64,000 nt of DNA from Neisseriales bacterium (GTDB lineage Bacteria > Pseudomonadota > Gammaproteobacteria > Burkholderiales > UBA11063): positions 48,927 through 112,926 of the forward strand of contig SSGX01000021.1 in NCBI GenBank assembly GCA_008017155.1. Reading direction: 5' to 3'. The notes beneath the pieces are model-generated. The model ran no database searches. It was not told where the DNA came from and saw nothing but the letters and a program-made list of their open reading frames with translations. Positions within the stretch are counted from its first letter, which is position 1. Each line of letters starts with the position of its first letter. Positions 37,973 through 46,886 of the stretch are shown here, in pieces. The position numbers and the translations under genes were made by a program.

Positions 37973-38716
37973 ATGTTAATACATAATAATTATCTGAATG
38001 TTAAACATAATCAGTTTTCTGATGAAGAATATATGGTGAATCAGCTATGGTTTCTTAAACATATATTTTATGATGAGATCGCTGCGATATTAGATAATAA
38101 TCGCCAATATCTCGGGCTTACTAATAGATTTGGTGATTTATTTGATTGTGGCAGCGAAATCTTAGGTCATACCTTTAGTATTTATCGAGATAGTAGTCTT
38201 TCTTCTTCTGTAGAAAAAGCAGAGCAAGAAATTATAAACAAAAAACTACCAAATGATTCGGTTTGTCAAATAAAGCAAAATGGACAAGTAAAATTGTATT
38301 TAATTCGTAAAAGACCTATAATAAACTCTGCAACTGGAAATTGCTTGGGAATTTTTACTAGTGCTGCTCTACTTAATCTTGCTACGCATAGTAATATAAT
38401 TTATCGTATAATGTCTGGGCGTCAAAATAAAAATGAAGTAATTCTTAATGAACAACTTTCAGATGAACAGCATCAAATTGTCGCGTGCTTGCTAATGGGA
38501 TTTCATCAGCGAAAAGAAATTGCGTCAATACTTCATAATATTACGAATAAGGAATATAGTGAACGCCAAATAAAATATTATCTAACTAAACTCTATCAGC
38601 AATATAATTGTTCAACAATTTCTGAATTGATTGAGTTAATTATTAATAGTACTGAAAGAGATCTTAAATTGCCCGCATTCAGTATCCCAGAAACGATGAA
38701 TGAGCTCAATAATTAA
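37973..38716 (+). CDS. PAS-like sensor with LuxR-type HTH, second of a tandem pair
   Basis: The 247-residue product has the same layout as its neighbour and clear similarity in the HTH half: LSDEQHQIVACLLMGFHQRK, EIASILHNI, ...QIKYYLTKLYQQYNCSTISE. The PAS-like halves share fewer positions (DEIAAILDNNRQYLGLTNRFGDLF against GEMIAIKNSQLEYIAMSGEYATEF), so they may sense different signals. There is no ribosome-binding site, so translation is probably coupled to the upstream gene. It may heterodimerise with it; that is inference. Confidence 0.63.
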   Translation: MLIHNNYLNVKHNQFSDEEYMVNQLWFLKHIFYDEIAAILDNNRQYLGLTNRFGDLFDCGSEILGHTFSIYRDSSLSSSVEKAEQEIINKKLPNDSVCQIKQNGQVKLYLIRKRPIINSATGNCLGIFTSAALLNLATHSNIIYRIMSGRQNKNEVILNEQLSDEQHQIVACLLMGFHQRKEIASILHNITNKEYSERQIKYYLTKLYQQYNCSTISELIELIINSTERDLKLPAFSIPETMNELNN

Positions 38717-38753
38717 ACATTAAATTTAAATCAGTTTAGTGTTTATTGCTAGA

Positions 38754-38855
38754 TTATTTTGATTTCATATTATGTTTTTTAGTTGTCTTCATGCTCATAA
38801 ATAAGAGTATTAATCCACCAACTGCTATTGCGAGAAGAAGCCAAAATGCATCCAT
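38754..38855 (-). CDS. 33-residue single-pass membrane miniprotein
   Basis: On the minus strand a strong AAAGGAGAT ribosome-binding site sits 6 nt before an ATG that opens a 33-codon frame. The product starts MDAFWLLLAIAVGGLILLF and ends in a basic tail with KTTKK and KSK, so one membrane helix with a positively charged cytosolic end. This looks like a genuine small membrane protein. No known family (CydX, KdpF, AcrZ) is recognised. Confidence 0.6.
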   Translation of the reverse strand: MDAFWLLLAIAVGGLILLFMSMKTTKKHNMKSK

Positions 38856-39034
38856 TTTTTATCTCCTTTTATTCCAGTAATAGATATTGTTATTTTGTAA
38901 TTATAAATTATTTTATTTAATATGTCAAATACGATTGGATTATACAAATTACTTTACAACTGCTTATCAGTTGAGTATCTACAGCTAATTATTTTGGGGT
39001 ATAATTATGAGTTGGCGGTGTAGTTTTTTTAATT

Positions 39035-39109
39035 GTCCTCGTAGTTAAATGGATATAACGGCCCCCTCCTAAGTGGCAGTTACAGGTTCGATTCCTGTTG
39101 GGGGCACCA
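39035..39109 (+). tRNA. tRNA-Arg(CCU)
   Basis: A full cloverleaf is readable: acceptor GTCCTCG/TGGGGGC with several G-U pairs, D-stem GTTA/TAAC, anticodon loop CTCCTAA (anticodon CCT) and a TTCGATT T-loop with stem ACAGG/CCTGT. CCA is encoded (39107-39109). The anticodon stem GCCCC/GTGGC has one C-U mismatch. It reads the rare AGG arginine codon. Confidence 0.9.
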
Positions 39110-39200
39110 TTTCTTTACTCTTAGCACAAAAAAATATTAATTATAAAGTAGAAATTATTTTTATCTCAAAGCTGAGTCTTATTATTGCCCTTAATTTTGT

Positions 39201-40461
39201 CTATTATTTCATAGTACCTTACAAAAAATTATACATTTATTTGCAATAAACCGTTATCATTATATTTTTATAATCTCAAACAATGAAAAATATTGCAACT
39301 AAATTAGCTCAAGTAATTAATTCATATCTTTCAAACGTTAACAAAGCAGTAAAAAAACATAGTTGCCTGCGTTAGCGCTTTATTCAAACAAGACAAACCC
39401 ACACTACATAATCTAAACGCTCTTAAACATAATAAACAAAACATAACTCCTAGTTCACACGCACAGAACACGAGACGTTTACTGGATAAGAATCCAATAT
39501 CAAGTGTTTCTTATGCCTTAACAACACTAGCTTTATTTAATATTACACACTGCATATTAGTTATTGATAGAACTAATTCGCAATATGGTTGTATTGATTA
39601 TAATTTGTTTGTATTATCAGCTGTATGGAATGATATTTCAATTCCATTATACTCGGTAAATATTGATAATCATGGAGGTAACTCTAATTCCCAACAGAGA
39701 ATTGATTTAATTAAATGGTTTATACGTAATTGTCCAAACATTACTATCGATTACCTGCTTGCTGATAGAGAGTTTCCATCTCATGACTTTATTCCATGGT
39801 TAACCCAAAATAATATTACCTTTATCTTTCGCTCCAAATCTTCTGTTGTTGTTACTGATAGTGATAAAAAAGTTAAGATAACAAAACTATGCCAGAATAT
39901 ACAGAACTATCCCAATAAAACCATAGCTGAATCTAAAATTCGAAGAATCTATAATTCTAGGCTTCTACTTACCATCAGAGAAAATCAACACGGCGACAAG
40001 GTTTACATTGTCTCCAATAAATATCAGCATAACTCTGCTGATATTTAACCGTAAGCGCTGGACTATCGAAGCTATGTTTGCCAAGTTCAAAACCAAAGGT
40101 TTAATCTGGAAGCAACTAGAATCATGAAGCCTCAACGCATTACTAGCTTATTCATGTTTATGGCTATTGCTTATTGTTATGCTTGCAAGCTTGGTGAGAT
40201 TGCTAACAACCTTAAACCAACTAAACTAAAGAAGCTTAAATACAATCAGCATACACGTATAGCAAAAGAGCATAGCACATTCAATCGTAGGATTGACTTG
40301 TTAAAGATCTTTGTAGATAACTACTTATCATACAGTACTGCCATTTTCAAACAGCTTTCTAGGATACTTAGTTTACCGCCAAACTCCTATATTTACAGGC
40401 ATTTGGCTATAAATAGAATCATTATGATTCATTAATTTTGTAAGGTACTATGCTATTATTT
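39201..40461 (+). mobile_element. decayed IS4-type insertion sequence with 9-bp target duplication
   Basis: The element spans 39210-40452 (1,243 bp). Its ends are 17-bp perfect inverted repeats, CATAGTACCTTACAAAA at 39210-39226 and its complement at 40436-40452. It is flanked on both sides by the same 9-mer CTATTATTT (39201-39209 and 40453-40461), a target-site duplication of the length made by IS4-family members such as IS10 and IS50. The transposase inside is frameshifted, so the copy is inactive unless helped in trans. Confidence 0.92.
39283..40435 (+). pseudogene. IS4-family transposase, frameshifted
   Basis: The reading frame begins at an ATG (39283) and stops at 39373-39375 after 30 codons. 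The protein resumes in another frame (VIDRTNSQYG ... LLADREFPSHDF, carrying the first two catalytic Asp residues) up to 40048. It continues in a third frame with RWTIEAMFAKFKTKG, the YREK-type E segment, and returns near 40120 to a frame that ends at 40435. The catalytic residues survive but at least three frame breaks separate them. Confidence 0.88.
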
Positions 40462-40602
40462 AGGAATGTCCGTATGGGATATTTTTTACTTGATGCTTTT
40501 ATTGTCATAAAAGCTAACTTAAATGTGAAAAAATCACCAGCTTTAATTACTTGCTGATGATTTAGTTTGAAGAATTAACTTATTGAACGTCAACTAAATA
40601 GT

Positions 40603-42225
40603 TTAGCGCTGTATATCTAAAGTCATCCATTTAGTCTGAACATTATCAAGATAATTGCTATCTATATCATAACCTTTGACACGCTTAGTTACTAGACGTT
40701 GATGCGTTGGTTCATATAGAGGAATTATTGCATAATCATTCATAGCTATTTGTAAGGCTTGTTTATATAGTTTCTCTTGCTGATCGGGATTTGAGGTTGC
40801 CTCTGCTTGAGCAATTATTGTATCGTATTCTTTATTACAATAATGGGATCGATTATTTCCGTTATTACATATAAATAGTGGTGTATATGTGGTTACTGAA
40901 TTATAGTCTGCTCCCCAACGCCCTTGGGCAACTTCATAATTACCATTTTTAAGTTCAGGAAATAATACCTTCATTTCTTCATTAACAAGCTTAACTTTAA
41001 CACCCAAAGTTTCTTGCCACATTGACATTACCGAAATCATAACTTTTTTATATAAATCATTCGTCTGATATTTGATAGTAATTGTTAATGGGTTATTCGG
41101 ACCATAGCCAGCTTCTTTATATAACTCTTTTGCCATCTGAATTTGTTTATCGCGAGGCAATTTACTCCAGCTATAATTTAGACTACTATATTTACCATTT
41201 TCTATTGTTGGCGTCACCATTGAATAAAGAGGGCTTTGTCCAGCACCCAAAATTTTCTCAGTTAAATCTTCACGATTAATCGCCATTGCTAAAGCCTGAC
41301 GTAATTTGAGATTGTTAGCAAATTTTGGTAACTGGAAATTTAGATTGAGATAATCCATTCTTTCCCACTTGAAAGTATGTAACTCTTCAGGAAATTGTTT
41401 TTTTAATTGCTGATATTGATCAATCGGTACATTTTGCCAAGTTGTATCTAGCGCACCAGTTTTAAAATTTGATAATGAAGCATTGGTATCAGTAAATGGA
41501 AAATATTTCACATTTGCTATTTTAACGGTGCTTTCTTCATAGTAATTTGGATTCTTAGTGGCTAGAATATAACCATTAACTACGTGTTCTTTTAATATAT
41601 ATGCACCAGAAGTAACCATATTCTCTGGCTTAGTCCAATCTTGACCATATTTTTCAACAACTTTACGCGGAACAACGAAAACATTTGGTGTGGTTATATA
41701 TGATAAGAAAGCATTAGTTGGATGTTCTAGATGAACTACCACCGTTTTCGGATCAAGGGCAATTACCCCCAAGCGTTCGGGCTTCTCTTTTCCATCAATG
41801 ATTTTTTGCCCATTTAAAACATCTTTTAATAAAAATGCATATGATGAACCAGTTTTAGGATCAACTAATCTACGCCAAGAAAAAACAAAATCATCTGCAG
41901 TTATTGGCGAACCGTCAGAGAATTTAAGATTATCACGTAAATGGAAGGTATAAATCTTGCCATCTGAGCTTATTTCCCAATTTTTCGCCATTCCTGGGAT
42001 TGGGCGATTAGATTGATCAAAATCAACTAATCCAGCGAATAGATCATTGATAACCCGATAAGTGTTGCCATCTTCGGCTAAAACAGGATCAAAAGTAGGC
42101 AATTCAGTTCCAACATCAACACGAAGTGTATTATCCATGGAAACTGAACCGTCTTTTTTGGAACAAGCGCCAAGCATCAAGAGGCTGGTTAAAGATAAAG
42201 CATATAATAATCTATTCATTTTCAT
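40603..42225 (-). CDS. oligopeptide-binding lipoprotein, OppA/MppA type
   Basis: A lipoprotein signal with lipobox LGAC (Cys21) precedes an SBP_bac_5 domain: VGTELPTFDPVLAEDGNTYRVINDLF at the start, HLRDNLKFSDGSPITADDFVFSW and NYYEE. Length (540) matches E. coli OppA/MppA. These proteins deliver oligopeptides or murein tripeptide to an Opp permease. No permease or ATPase gene is next to it, so it is an orphan that must use a transporter encoded elsewhere. Confidence 0.9.
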   Translation of the reverse strand: MKMNRLLYALSLTSLLMLGACSKKDGSVSMDNTLRVDVGTELPTFDPVLAEDGNTYRVINDLFAGLVDFDQSNRPIPGMAKNWEISSDGKIYTFHLRDNLKFSDGSPITADDFVFSWRRLVDPKTGSSYAFLLKDVLNGQKIIDGKEKPERLGVIALDPKTVVVHLEHPTNAFLSYITTPNVFVVPRKVVEKYGQDWTKPENMVTSGAYILKEHVVNGYILATKNPNYYEESTVKIANVKYFPFTDTNASLSNFKTGALDTTWQNVPIDQYQQLKKQFPEELHTFKWERMDYLNLNFQLPKFANNLKLRQALAMAINREDLTEKILGAGQSPLYSMVTPTIENGKYSSLNYSWSKLPRDKQIQMAKELYKEAGYGPNNPLTITIKYQTNDLYKKVMISVMSMWQETLGVKVKLVNEEMKVLFPELKNGNYEVAQGRWGADYNSVTTYTPLFICNNGNNRSHYCNKEYDTIIAQAEATSNPDQQEKLYKQALQIAMNDYAIIPLYEPTHQRLVTKRVKGYDIDSNYLDNVQTKWMTLDIQR

Positions 42226-42332
42226 AATCTATTCCAAATTGGACTAATTTTATTGCATTAACCAAGATTTTAGCTTATTTCTCTGGATTAATGTGTAATT
42301 ACCATCAGATGATCTAAATTTATGCAGATCGA

Positions 42333-43796
42333 TTAAGCTAAAGACATACAAATATATTTTGTCTGCAAATACTCTTCGATTCCTTGATGCCCGCCTTCAC
42401 GTCCAATTCCAGACATTTTGATCCCTCCAAAAGGAACATTTTCACCAGAAATCATTCCAGTATTTACCCCAACCATTCCATATTGTAAGCTTTCAGCAAC
42501 TTTATAGATTCGATTGATATTTTGGCTAAAGAAATAGCTGGCAAGTCCATATGGAGTACTATTGGCAAGATTAATTACCTCTTCATCACTATCAAATCCA
42601 TAAACCGCTAGGATTGGAGCAAAAATTTCTTCTTTAAATAAACGTAAGTTAGTAGTTTTACAATTTATTAAAGTTGGTTTAAAAAATAGTTCACCCAAAT
42701 TTGAATCAATGCTACCACCACAAATTAATTCCGCCCGATTAGTTATAGCATCTTCAATGAGACTTTTTGCATGTGTTACTGCTTTAGAATCAATAAGTGG
42801 ACCTAAATTAATCCCACTTTCGAGTCCATTCCCTAGCTTCAAACCGCTAATCTCTAATTTTAATTTTTCAATCAATTGTTCGCGAATAGAATTATGTATG
42901 AAAATTCGATTAGAACAAACACAAGTTTGACCACTATTACGGAATTTACTTTTTATAATTCCTTCTACAGCTAAATCAATATCTGCATCATCAAAGACAA
43001 TCAATGGTGCATTGCCACCCAATTCAAGAGACATTTTTTTCATCGTATTGGCACAATTTTGATAAAGCCAGATTCCAACCTCAGTTGAACCAGTAAAGGT
43101 TAATTTGCGAATAGCCGGATTGGAACAAAAAAATTCGCCAATTTGCCCACTATGACCATGAATAATATTTAAAAGCCCAGCAGGAATACCAGCCTCTATT
43201 CCTAAATAAGCCAGTGCATTTGCTGAAAGAGGAGTTTGACTAGCTGGTTTAGCAATCATTGCACATCCCGCGGCAAGTGCAGGTGCTACTTTCCGAGCTA
43301 ACATTGCATTAGGGAAGTTCCACGGAGTTATGGCTGCACAAACACCAACAGGCTCATGCTGAATTAATATCCTTTGATTTGGCTGGTTAGCTGGGATTGT
43401 TTCGCCATAAATTCGCTTAGCTTCTTCAGCATACCATTCAAAATAGCTAGCACCATATAAAATCTCACCTTTTGCTTCAGGAAGAGGTTTACCTTGCTCT
43501 AGGGTTAAAATCTTTGCCAAATCATCTGCATTAGCAATAATTAATTCTGCCCAATTTCTGATTATTTTACAGCGTCCTTTTAGTGGAGTTTGCTGCCATT
43601 TCTTCATTGCTATTTGTGCAGAACTAACCGCGCTTTCCATATCGCTTGAGTTAGCAATAGTTATATTACATATTTCTTCACAGGTAGCGGGATTAGAGAC
43701 TAGAAATGTTTCCCGATTTAAAGTAATCCATTCACCATTAATTAATAACCCAGTTTGGATAAGCTCTGGCTTCGCTAGATTTAAATTGAGTTTCAT
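42333..43796 (-). CDS. gabD: succinate-semialdehyde dehydrogenase-type aldehyde dehydrogenase
   Basis: The 487-residue product has the NAD(P)-aldehyde dehydrogenase signatures: LTLEQGKPLPEAKGEI, PWNFPNAMLARKVAPALAAG, FTGSTEVG, LELGGNAPLIVFDDAD (catalytic Glu) and GQTCVCSNR (catalytic Cys followed by V-C, the pattern of GabD). SSADH is the best guess; glutarate-semialdehyde dehydrogenase (DavD) is almost indistinguishable, and would fit the glutaryl-CoA genes at 28842-31109. It is transcribed alone. Confidence 0.85.
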   Translation of the reverse strand: MKLNLNLAKPELIQTGLLINGEWITLNRETFLVSNPATCEEICNITIANSSDMESAVSSAQIAMKKWQQTPLKGRCKIIRNWAELIIANADDLAKILTLEQGKPLPEAKGEILYGASYFEWYAEEAKRIYGETIPANQPNQRILIQHEPVGVCAAITPWNFPNAMLARKVAPALAAGCAMIAKPASQTPLSANALAYLGIEAGIPAGLLNIIHGHSGQIGEFFCSNPAIRKLTFTGSTEVGIWLYQNCANTMKKMSLELGGNAPLIVFDDADIDLAVEGIIKSKFRNSGQTCVCSNRIFIHNSIREQLIEKLKLEISGLKLGNGLESGINLGPLIDSKAVTHAKSLIEDAITNRAELICGGSIDSNLGELFFKPTLINCKTTNLRLFKEEIFAPILAVYGFDSDEEVINLANSTPYGLASYFFSQNINRIYKVAESLQYGMVGVNTGMISGENVPFGGIKMSGIGREGGHQGIEEYLQTKYICMSLA

Positions 43797-43840
43797 TTAA
43801 TTAGATTCCATTAATTAAATTTTATTTTAAATTATTTATG

Positions 43841-43866
43841 CTCCACTAAAGTGGAGTGGTATTTTT
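43841..43866 (+). terminator. perfect hairpin upstream of gabD
   Basis: CTCCACT-AA-AGTGGAG forms a 7-bp stem, followed by TGGTATTTTT. No gene on the + strand ends here, so it might end antisense transcription or be a leader structure for gabD on the other strand. Confidence 0.35.
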
Positions 43867-43902
43867 ATTACTACTATAGCATAATCTTGTTTGGTAGAGC
43901 AT

Positions 43903-43956
43903 GTTACAGTTCTACTATTACTATTCCTAGTGTGCTGTAAAAACAGCACACTTTTT
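43903..43956 (+). ncRNA. possible small RNA or attenuator leader
   Basis: Two stem-loops follow each other: GTAGA...TCTAC (about 43902-43924) and a strong terminator hairpin (43929-43952) with a T-tract. A possible -10 (CATAAT) lies about 20 nt upstream of the first stem. The pair is immediately followed by a ribosome-binding site and a 19-codon ORF. It could be an sRNA of about 60-70 nt or an attenuator of that ORF; the sequence alone does not decide. Confidence 0.3.
43929..43956 (+). terminator. intrinsic terminator
   Basis: AGTGTGCTGT-AAAA-ACAGCACACT is a perfect 10-bp stem followed by five T residues on the + strand. No annotated + strand gene lies upstream, which implies an unannotated transcript. 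Confidence 0.75.
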
Positions 43957-43972
43957 AACAAAGGAGTATTCC

Positions 43973-44032
43973 ATGAAAGATATTATTGATGCATTATTTG
44001 TTCTTGCGATTGGATTAATGTTTTTTGGCTAA
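43973..44032 (+). CDS. 19-residue hydrophobic miniprotein
   Basis: AAAGGAG lies 6 nt before an ATG that opens a 19-codon frame, MKDIIDALFVLAIGLMFFG. It has a short charged N-terminus and a single hydrophobic stretch. The excellent ribosome-binding site and the position right after a terminator hairpin argue for real, perhaps attenuated, translation. Nothing similar is recognised. Confidence 0.45.
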   Translation: MKDIIDALFVLAIGLMFFG

Positions 44033-44043
44033 TAACATTTCAT

Positions 44044-44892
44044 TTACTGGTAATATTTAACTTTAACCCCAACTCCATTAATCCTATTTGCCATATCGGC
44101 AAGAAAATCAAGACTAACTTGACTTATGTTATTTCCCTCTGGCAGTGCCGGGTTTCTGGCAGTTGAATAAAGTAAAACACCATCGATCATTGTGCTAACA
44201 TTATAAATCAGTTCAATAAAATTATCTACCTCTTCTTTTGAAGGATCAATATTAGCAGTTTTAAACCAACAACTTTGTACCCATGTTGGACATATCGCCG
44301 ATGCTACTTTTAAGCGTTCCAAAATACCTTCTAAATGTAAATTAACTTGGTTAACTTCCGCAATTCCATTTGGACTAACTCTATCAATCTTAAACCATAA
44401 TTCACCATTATTTTCAGCAACTATCTTTAAACCTTCTTGAGTTGCAGGTAAATGCATTTCGCTACCGTTACTAATTAGGATAGTTTTTACATCTGATCCA
44501 ATTTGATATTTTTTACGAAGTTTGGCAATGATTTGCGTAACTGCAACGAAATCTTTAGATAATGTTGATTCACCATTTCCCGATAGACAAATATCATTAA
44601 AGCGTTGTAATCCAGCTGGTGCATGAGTAATTATAAAATCACCATGAACGATCCATTCCAACATTACATCTAGTTCATGTTCAAGCTTATCAAGATTAAT
44701 ACGATCCGGTTTACCCCGCACCAGACCTTCAACTTGACAATAAACACAACGCCAGTTACACGCATTATTTATATTTAGATTAATCCCAAGTGATACGCCT
44801 TCTGCACGCCTAGAAACAACGGGATAAACATAGATACATTCTTTGAAATGCCGAGAATGATCACTAAATGTAAGTATAGTAACTTGAGACAT
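44044..44892 (-). CDS. radical SAM protein, COG0731-like
   Basis: The CxxxCxxC motif is in NNACNWRCVYCQVEG, following GVSLGINLN, as in bacterial radical SAM proteins related to wyosine synthases. SGNGESTLSKDF and ILISNGSEM match the SAM-binding core. Length is 282 residues. Despite the family label, bacteria lack wyosine, so the substrate is unknown. It may be co-transcribed with nothing: a terminator separates it from the upstream usp gene. Confidence 0.8.
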   Translation of the reverse strand: MSQVTILTFSDHSRHFKECIYVYPVVSRRAEGVSLGINLNINNACNWRCVYCQVEGLVRGKPDRINLDKLEHELDVMLEWIVHGDFIITHAPAGLQRFNDICLSGNGESTLSKDFVAVTQIIAKLRKKYQIGSDVKTILISNGSEMHLPATQEGLKIVAENNGELWFKIDRVSPNGIAEVNQVNLHLEGILERLKVASAICPTWVQSCWFKTANIDPSKEEVDNFIELIYNVSTMIDGVLLYSTARNPALPEGNNISQVSLDFLADMANRINGVGVKVKYYQ

Positions 44893-44916
44893 TTAATTAT
44901 AATTACCTAAAAAACT

Positions 44917-44941
44917 TAAAAGGTAGCTTATGCTACCTTTT
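44917..44941 (-). terminator. intrinsic terminator after the usp gene
   Basis: AAAAGGTAGC-TTAT-GCTACCTTTT is a perfect 10-bp hairpin. On the minus strand it is followed by T-rich sequence, 5 nt after the usp stop codon. Confidence 0.8.
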
Positions 44942-44945
44942 ATTA

Positions 44946-45395
44946 TTATTTTTGTTTGTGTTTGGTTATTAATAAGATAGGAATTTGTGTGTCATGAGCA
45001 AGTTCTTCAGCAATACCACCAGTAATAAAATGTGAGAATGAACCAAGATGATGTGACCCAAGGATAAACAGATCGGCACCAAACTCACGTGCATCTTCAG
45101 AAATTAATGTTGCAATATCAGAACCATAATTTTCAATTAGTTTAACATCTGCATTTACACCAGATTGAGAGATTTTAGCTTTTACTTGATCAATAAGAGT
45201 TTTACCAATATTTAATAGTGCATCTTTCAATTCAGCAACGCCAACCATTTCAATACCAAAGGTAATTTGCTCTAGGTTAACTACATGACTAATCCGTAAT
45301 TCAGCGCCTGTTGCTTTAACCAGATCAATTGCTTCAGTCAAAACTTTATCAGAAATATCTGAATTATCAATTGGAACATAAACTTTTTTAAACAT
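44946..45395 (-). CDS. universal stress protein, UspA family
   Basis: The 149-residue single Usp domain begins KKVYVPIDNSDISDKVLTEAI and ends with the ATP-binding loop GSHHLGSFSHFITGGIAEELA, close to the Gx2Gx9GS/T pattern. These proteins respond to starvation or stress; the exact role differs by member. It has its own terminator and a good AGGAGG ribosome-binding site. Confidence 0.93.
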   Translation of the reverse strand: MFKKVYVPIDNSDISDKVLTEAIDLVKATGAELRISHVVNLEQITFGIEMVGVAELKDALLNIGKTLIDQVKAKISQSGVNADVKLIENYGSDIATLISEDAREFGADLFILGSHHLGSFSHFITGGIAEELAHDTQIPILLITKHKQK

Positions 45396-45494
45396 TTTTG
45401 CCTCCTAAGGACTATATTTCATACAACATAATTATAATCAAAATTTACCATTAACATCAAACTAAATCAGGTTTATTTAATTGACCTAATTAAA

Positions 45495-46847
45495 TCAGTA
45501 TAATTTATTTGCCAATCCAATATAGTTATGTGGCGTTAATGAAGCTAGCTTGGTTTTTTCACTATCTGGTAAATCAAGCCCAGCAACAAATTCCTTGATT
45601 CCTTCAGCATTAACTTTTTTACCACGAGTAAGTTCTTTCAACTGTTCATAAGCATTGGCAACATTACATTTACGCATCACAGTCTGAATTGGCTCCGCCA
45701 AAAGCTCCCAATTATTATCTAGGTCATGATTTATAGCATCTAGATTAATTTCAACTTTCCCTAGTCCTTTTAATAATGAACTTAAGCCAAGTAAAGTATA
45801 ACCAATCCCAACACCAATATTTCTCTGAACAGTTGAATCAGTAAGGTCACGTTGCCAGCGTGAAATTGGTAGCTTTTCCGATAGGTGTCCAAGAACGCTA
45901 TTGGCTAGTCCAAAATTACCTTCAGCATTTTCAAAGTCAATCGGGTTAACTTTATGCGGCATAGTACTACTTCCAACTTCCCCAGCTTTTACTTTTTGCT
46001 TAAAGTAATTTATCGAAATATATGACCACATGTCACGCGATAAGTCGATAAGAATAGTATTTATCCGACGTAGGTTATCATAAATCTCAGCTTGATAATC
46101 ATGTGGTTCAATTTGGGTTGTATATGGATTAAAATGAAGTCCAAGTCGTAATTCAATAAACTCTTTAGCGAGCGTATCCCATTGTAATTCTGGATAAGCA
46201 ACCAAATGAGCATTATAATTACCGACTGCACCATTGATTTTAGCTAGTATCTCTTGTTTTTCTAAGTGCTTAATCTGACGCTCTAAACGATAAACTACAT
46301 TATATAGCTCTTTACCCATTGTTGAAGGCGTAGCTGGCTGACCATGAGTCCGACACATCATTGAAACATCACGGTATTGATCAGCTAACTCAGTAAGTCG
46401 TTGCTGGAGTTTATTTAACTCCGGAAGGATAACCACATTTTTTACATCTTTTAGCATTAGCCCATAGCTAGTATTATTTATGTCTTCTGATGTGCAGGCA
46501 AAATGGATAAACTCACGATATTTATCTAGATCTGGATTATGCGCAATTTTTTCCTTGATATAATACTCAACTGCCTTTACATCATGATTAGTTGTAGCTT
46601 CAATCTCTTTGACTCTAAGCGCACCAATCTCATCAAAATCATTAACTACAGAATCAAGTAATTCAATATCTTTAGCTTCAAGAGTTGGTAAGCCAAATTC
46701 AGGTTTACTAAATAGAAATTTAAACCATTCAATTTCTACCATAACACGGTATTTAATTAACCCAAACTCCGAAACCGTTTCGTTCAGGCTTTTCACCTTA
46801 TCAGCATATCTACCATCTAACGGACTTATTGCAAATATATTACTCAT
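45495..46847 (-). CDS. purB: adenylosuccinate lyase
   Basis: PurB acts twice in purine synthesis, releasing fumarate from SAICAR and from adenylosuccinate. The start SPLDGRYADKV and the signature SSTMPHKVNPIDFENAEGN are of the E. coli (long) type, and CRTHGQPATPSTMGKE supplies the catalytic His. Length (450) is normal. It lies 39 nt after aspS and may share its transcript. Confidence 0.97.
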   Translation of the reverse strand: MSNIFAISPLDGRYADKVKSLNETVSEFGLIKYRVMVEIEWFKFLFSKPEFGLPTLEAKDIELLDSVVNDFDEIGALRVKEIEATTNHDVKAVEYYIKEKIAHNPDLDKYREFIHFACTSEDINNTSYGLMLKDVKNVVILPELNKLQQRLTELADQYRDVSMMCRTHGQPATPSTMGKELYNVVYRLERQIKHLEKQEILAKINGAVGNYNAHLVAYPELQWDTLAKEFIELRLGLHFNPYTTQIEPHDYQAEIYDNLRRINTILIDLSRDMWSYISINYFKQKVKAGEVGSSTMPHKVNPIDFENAEGNFGLANSVLGHLSEKLPISRWQRDLTDSTVQRNIGVGIGYTLLGLSSLLKGLGKVEINLDAINHDLDNNWELLAEPIQTVMRKCNVANAYEQLKELTRGKKVNAEGIKEFVAGLDLPDSEKTKLASLTPHNYIGLANKLY

Positions 46848-46886
46848 TAATTAACCTTGTAAACTTTTTAAATAAACGTACATTAT

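Noticed and set aside
43841..43866. Terminator of gabD
   Set aside because: It lies upstream of gabD, on the wrong side; its role remains open.
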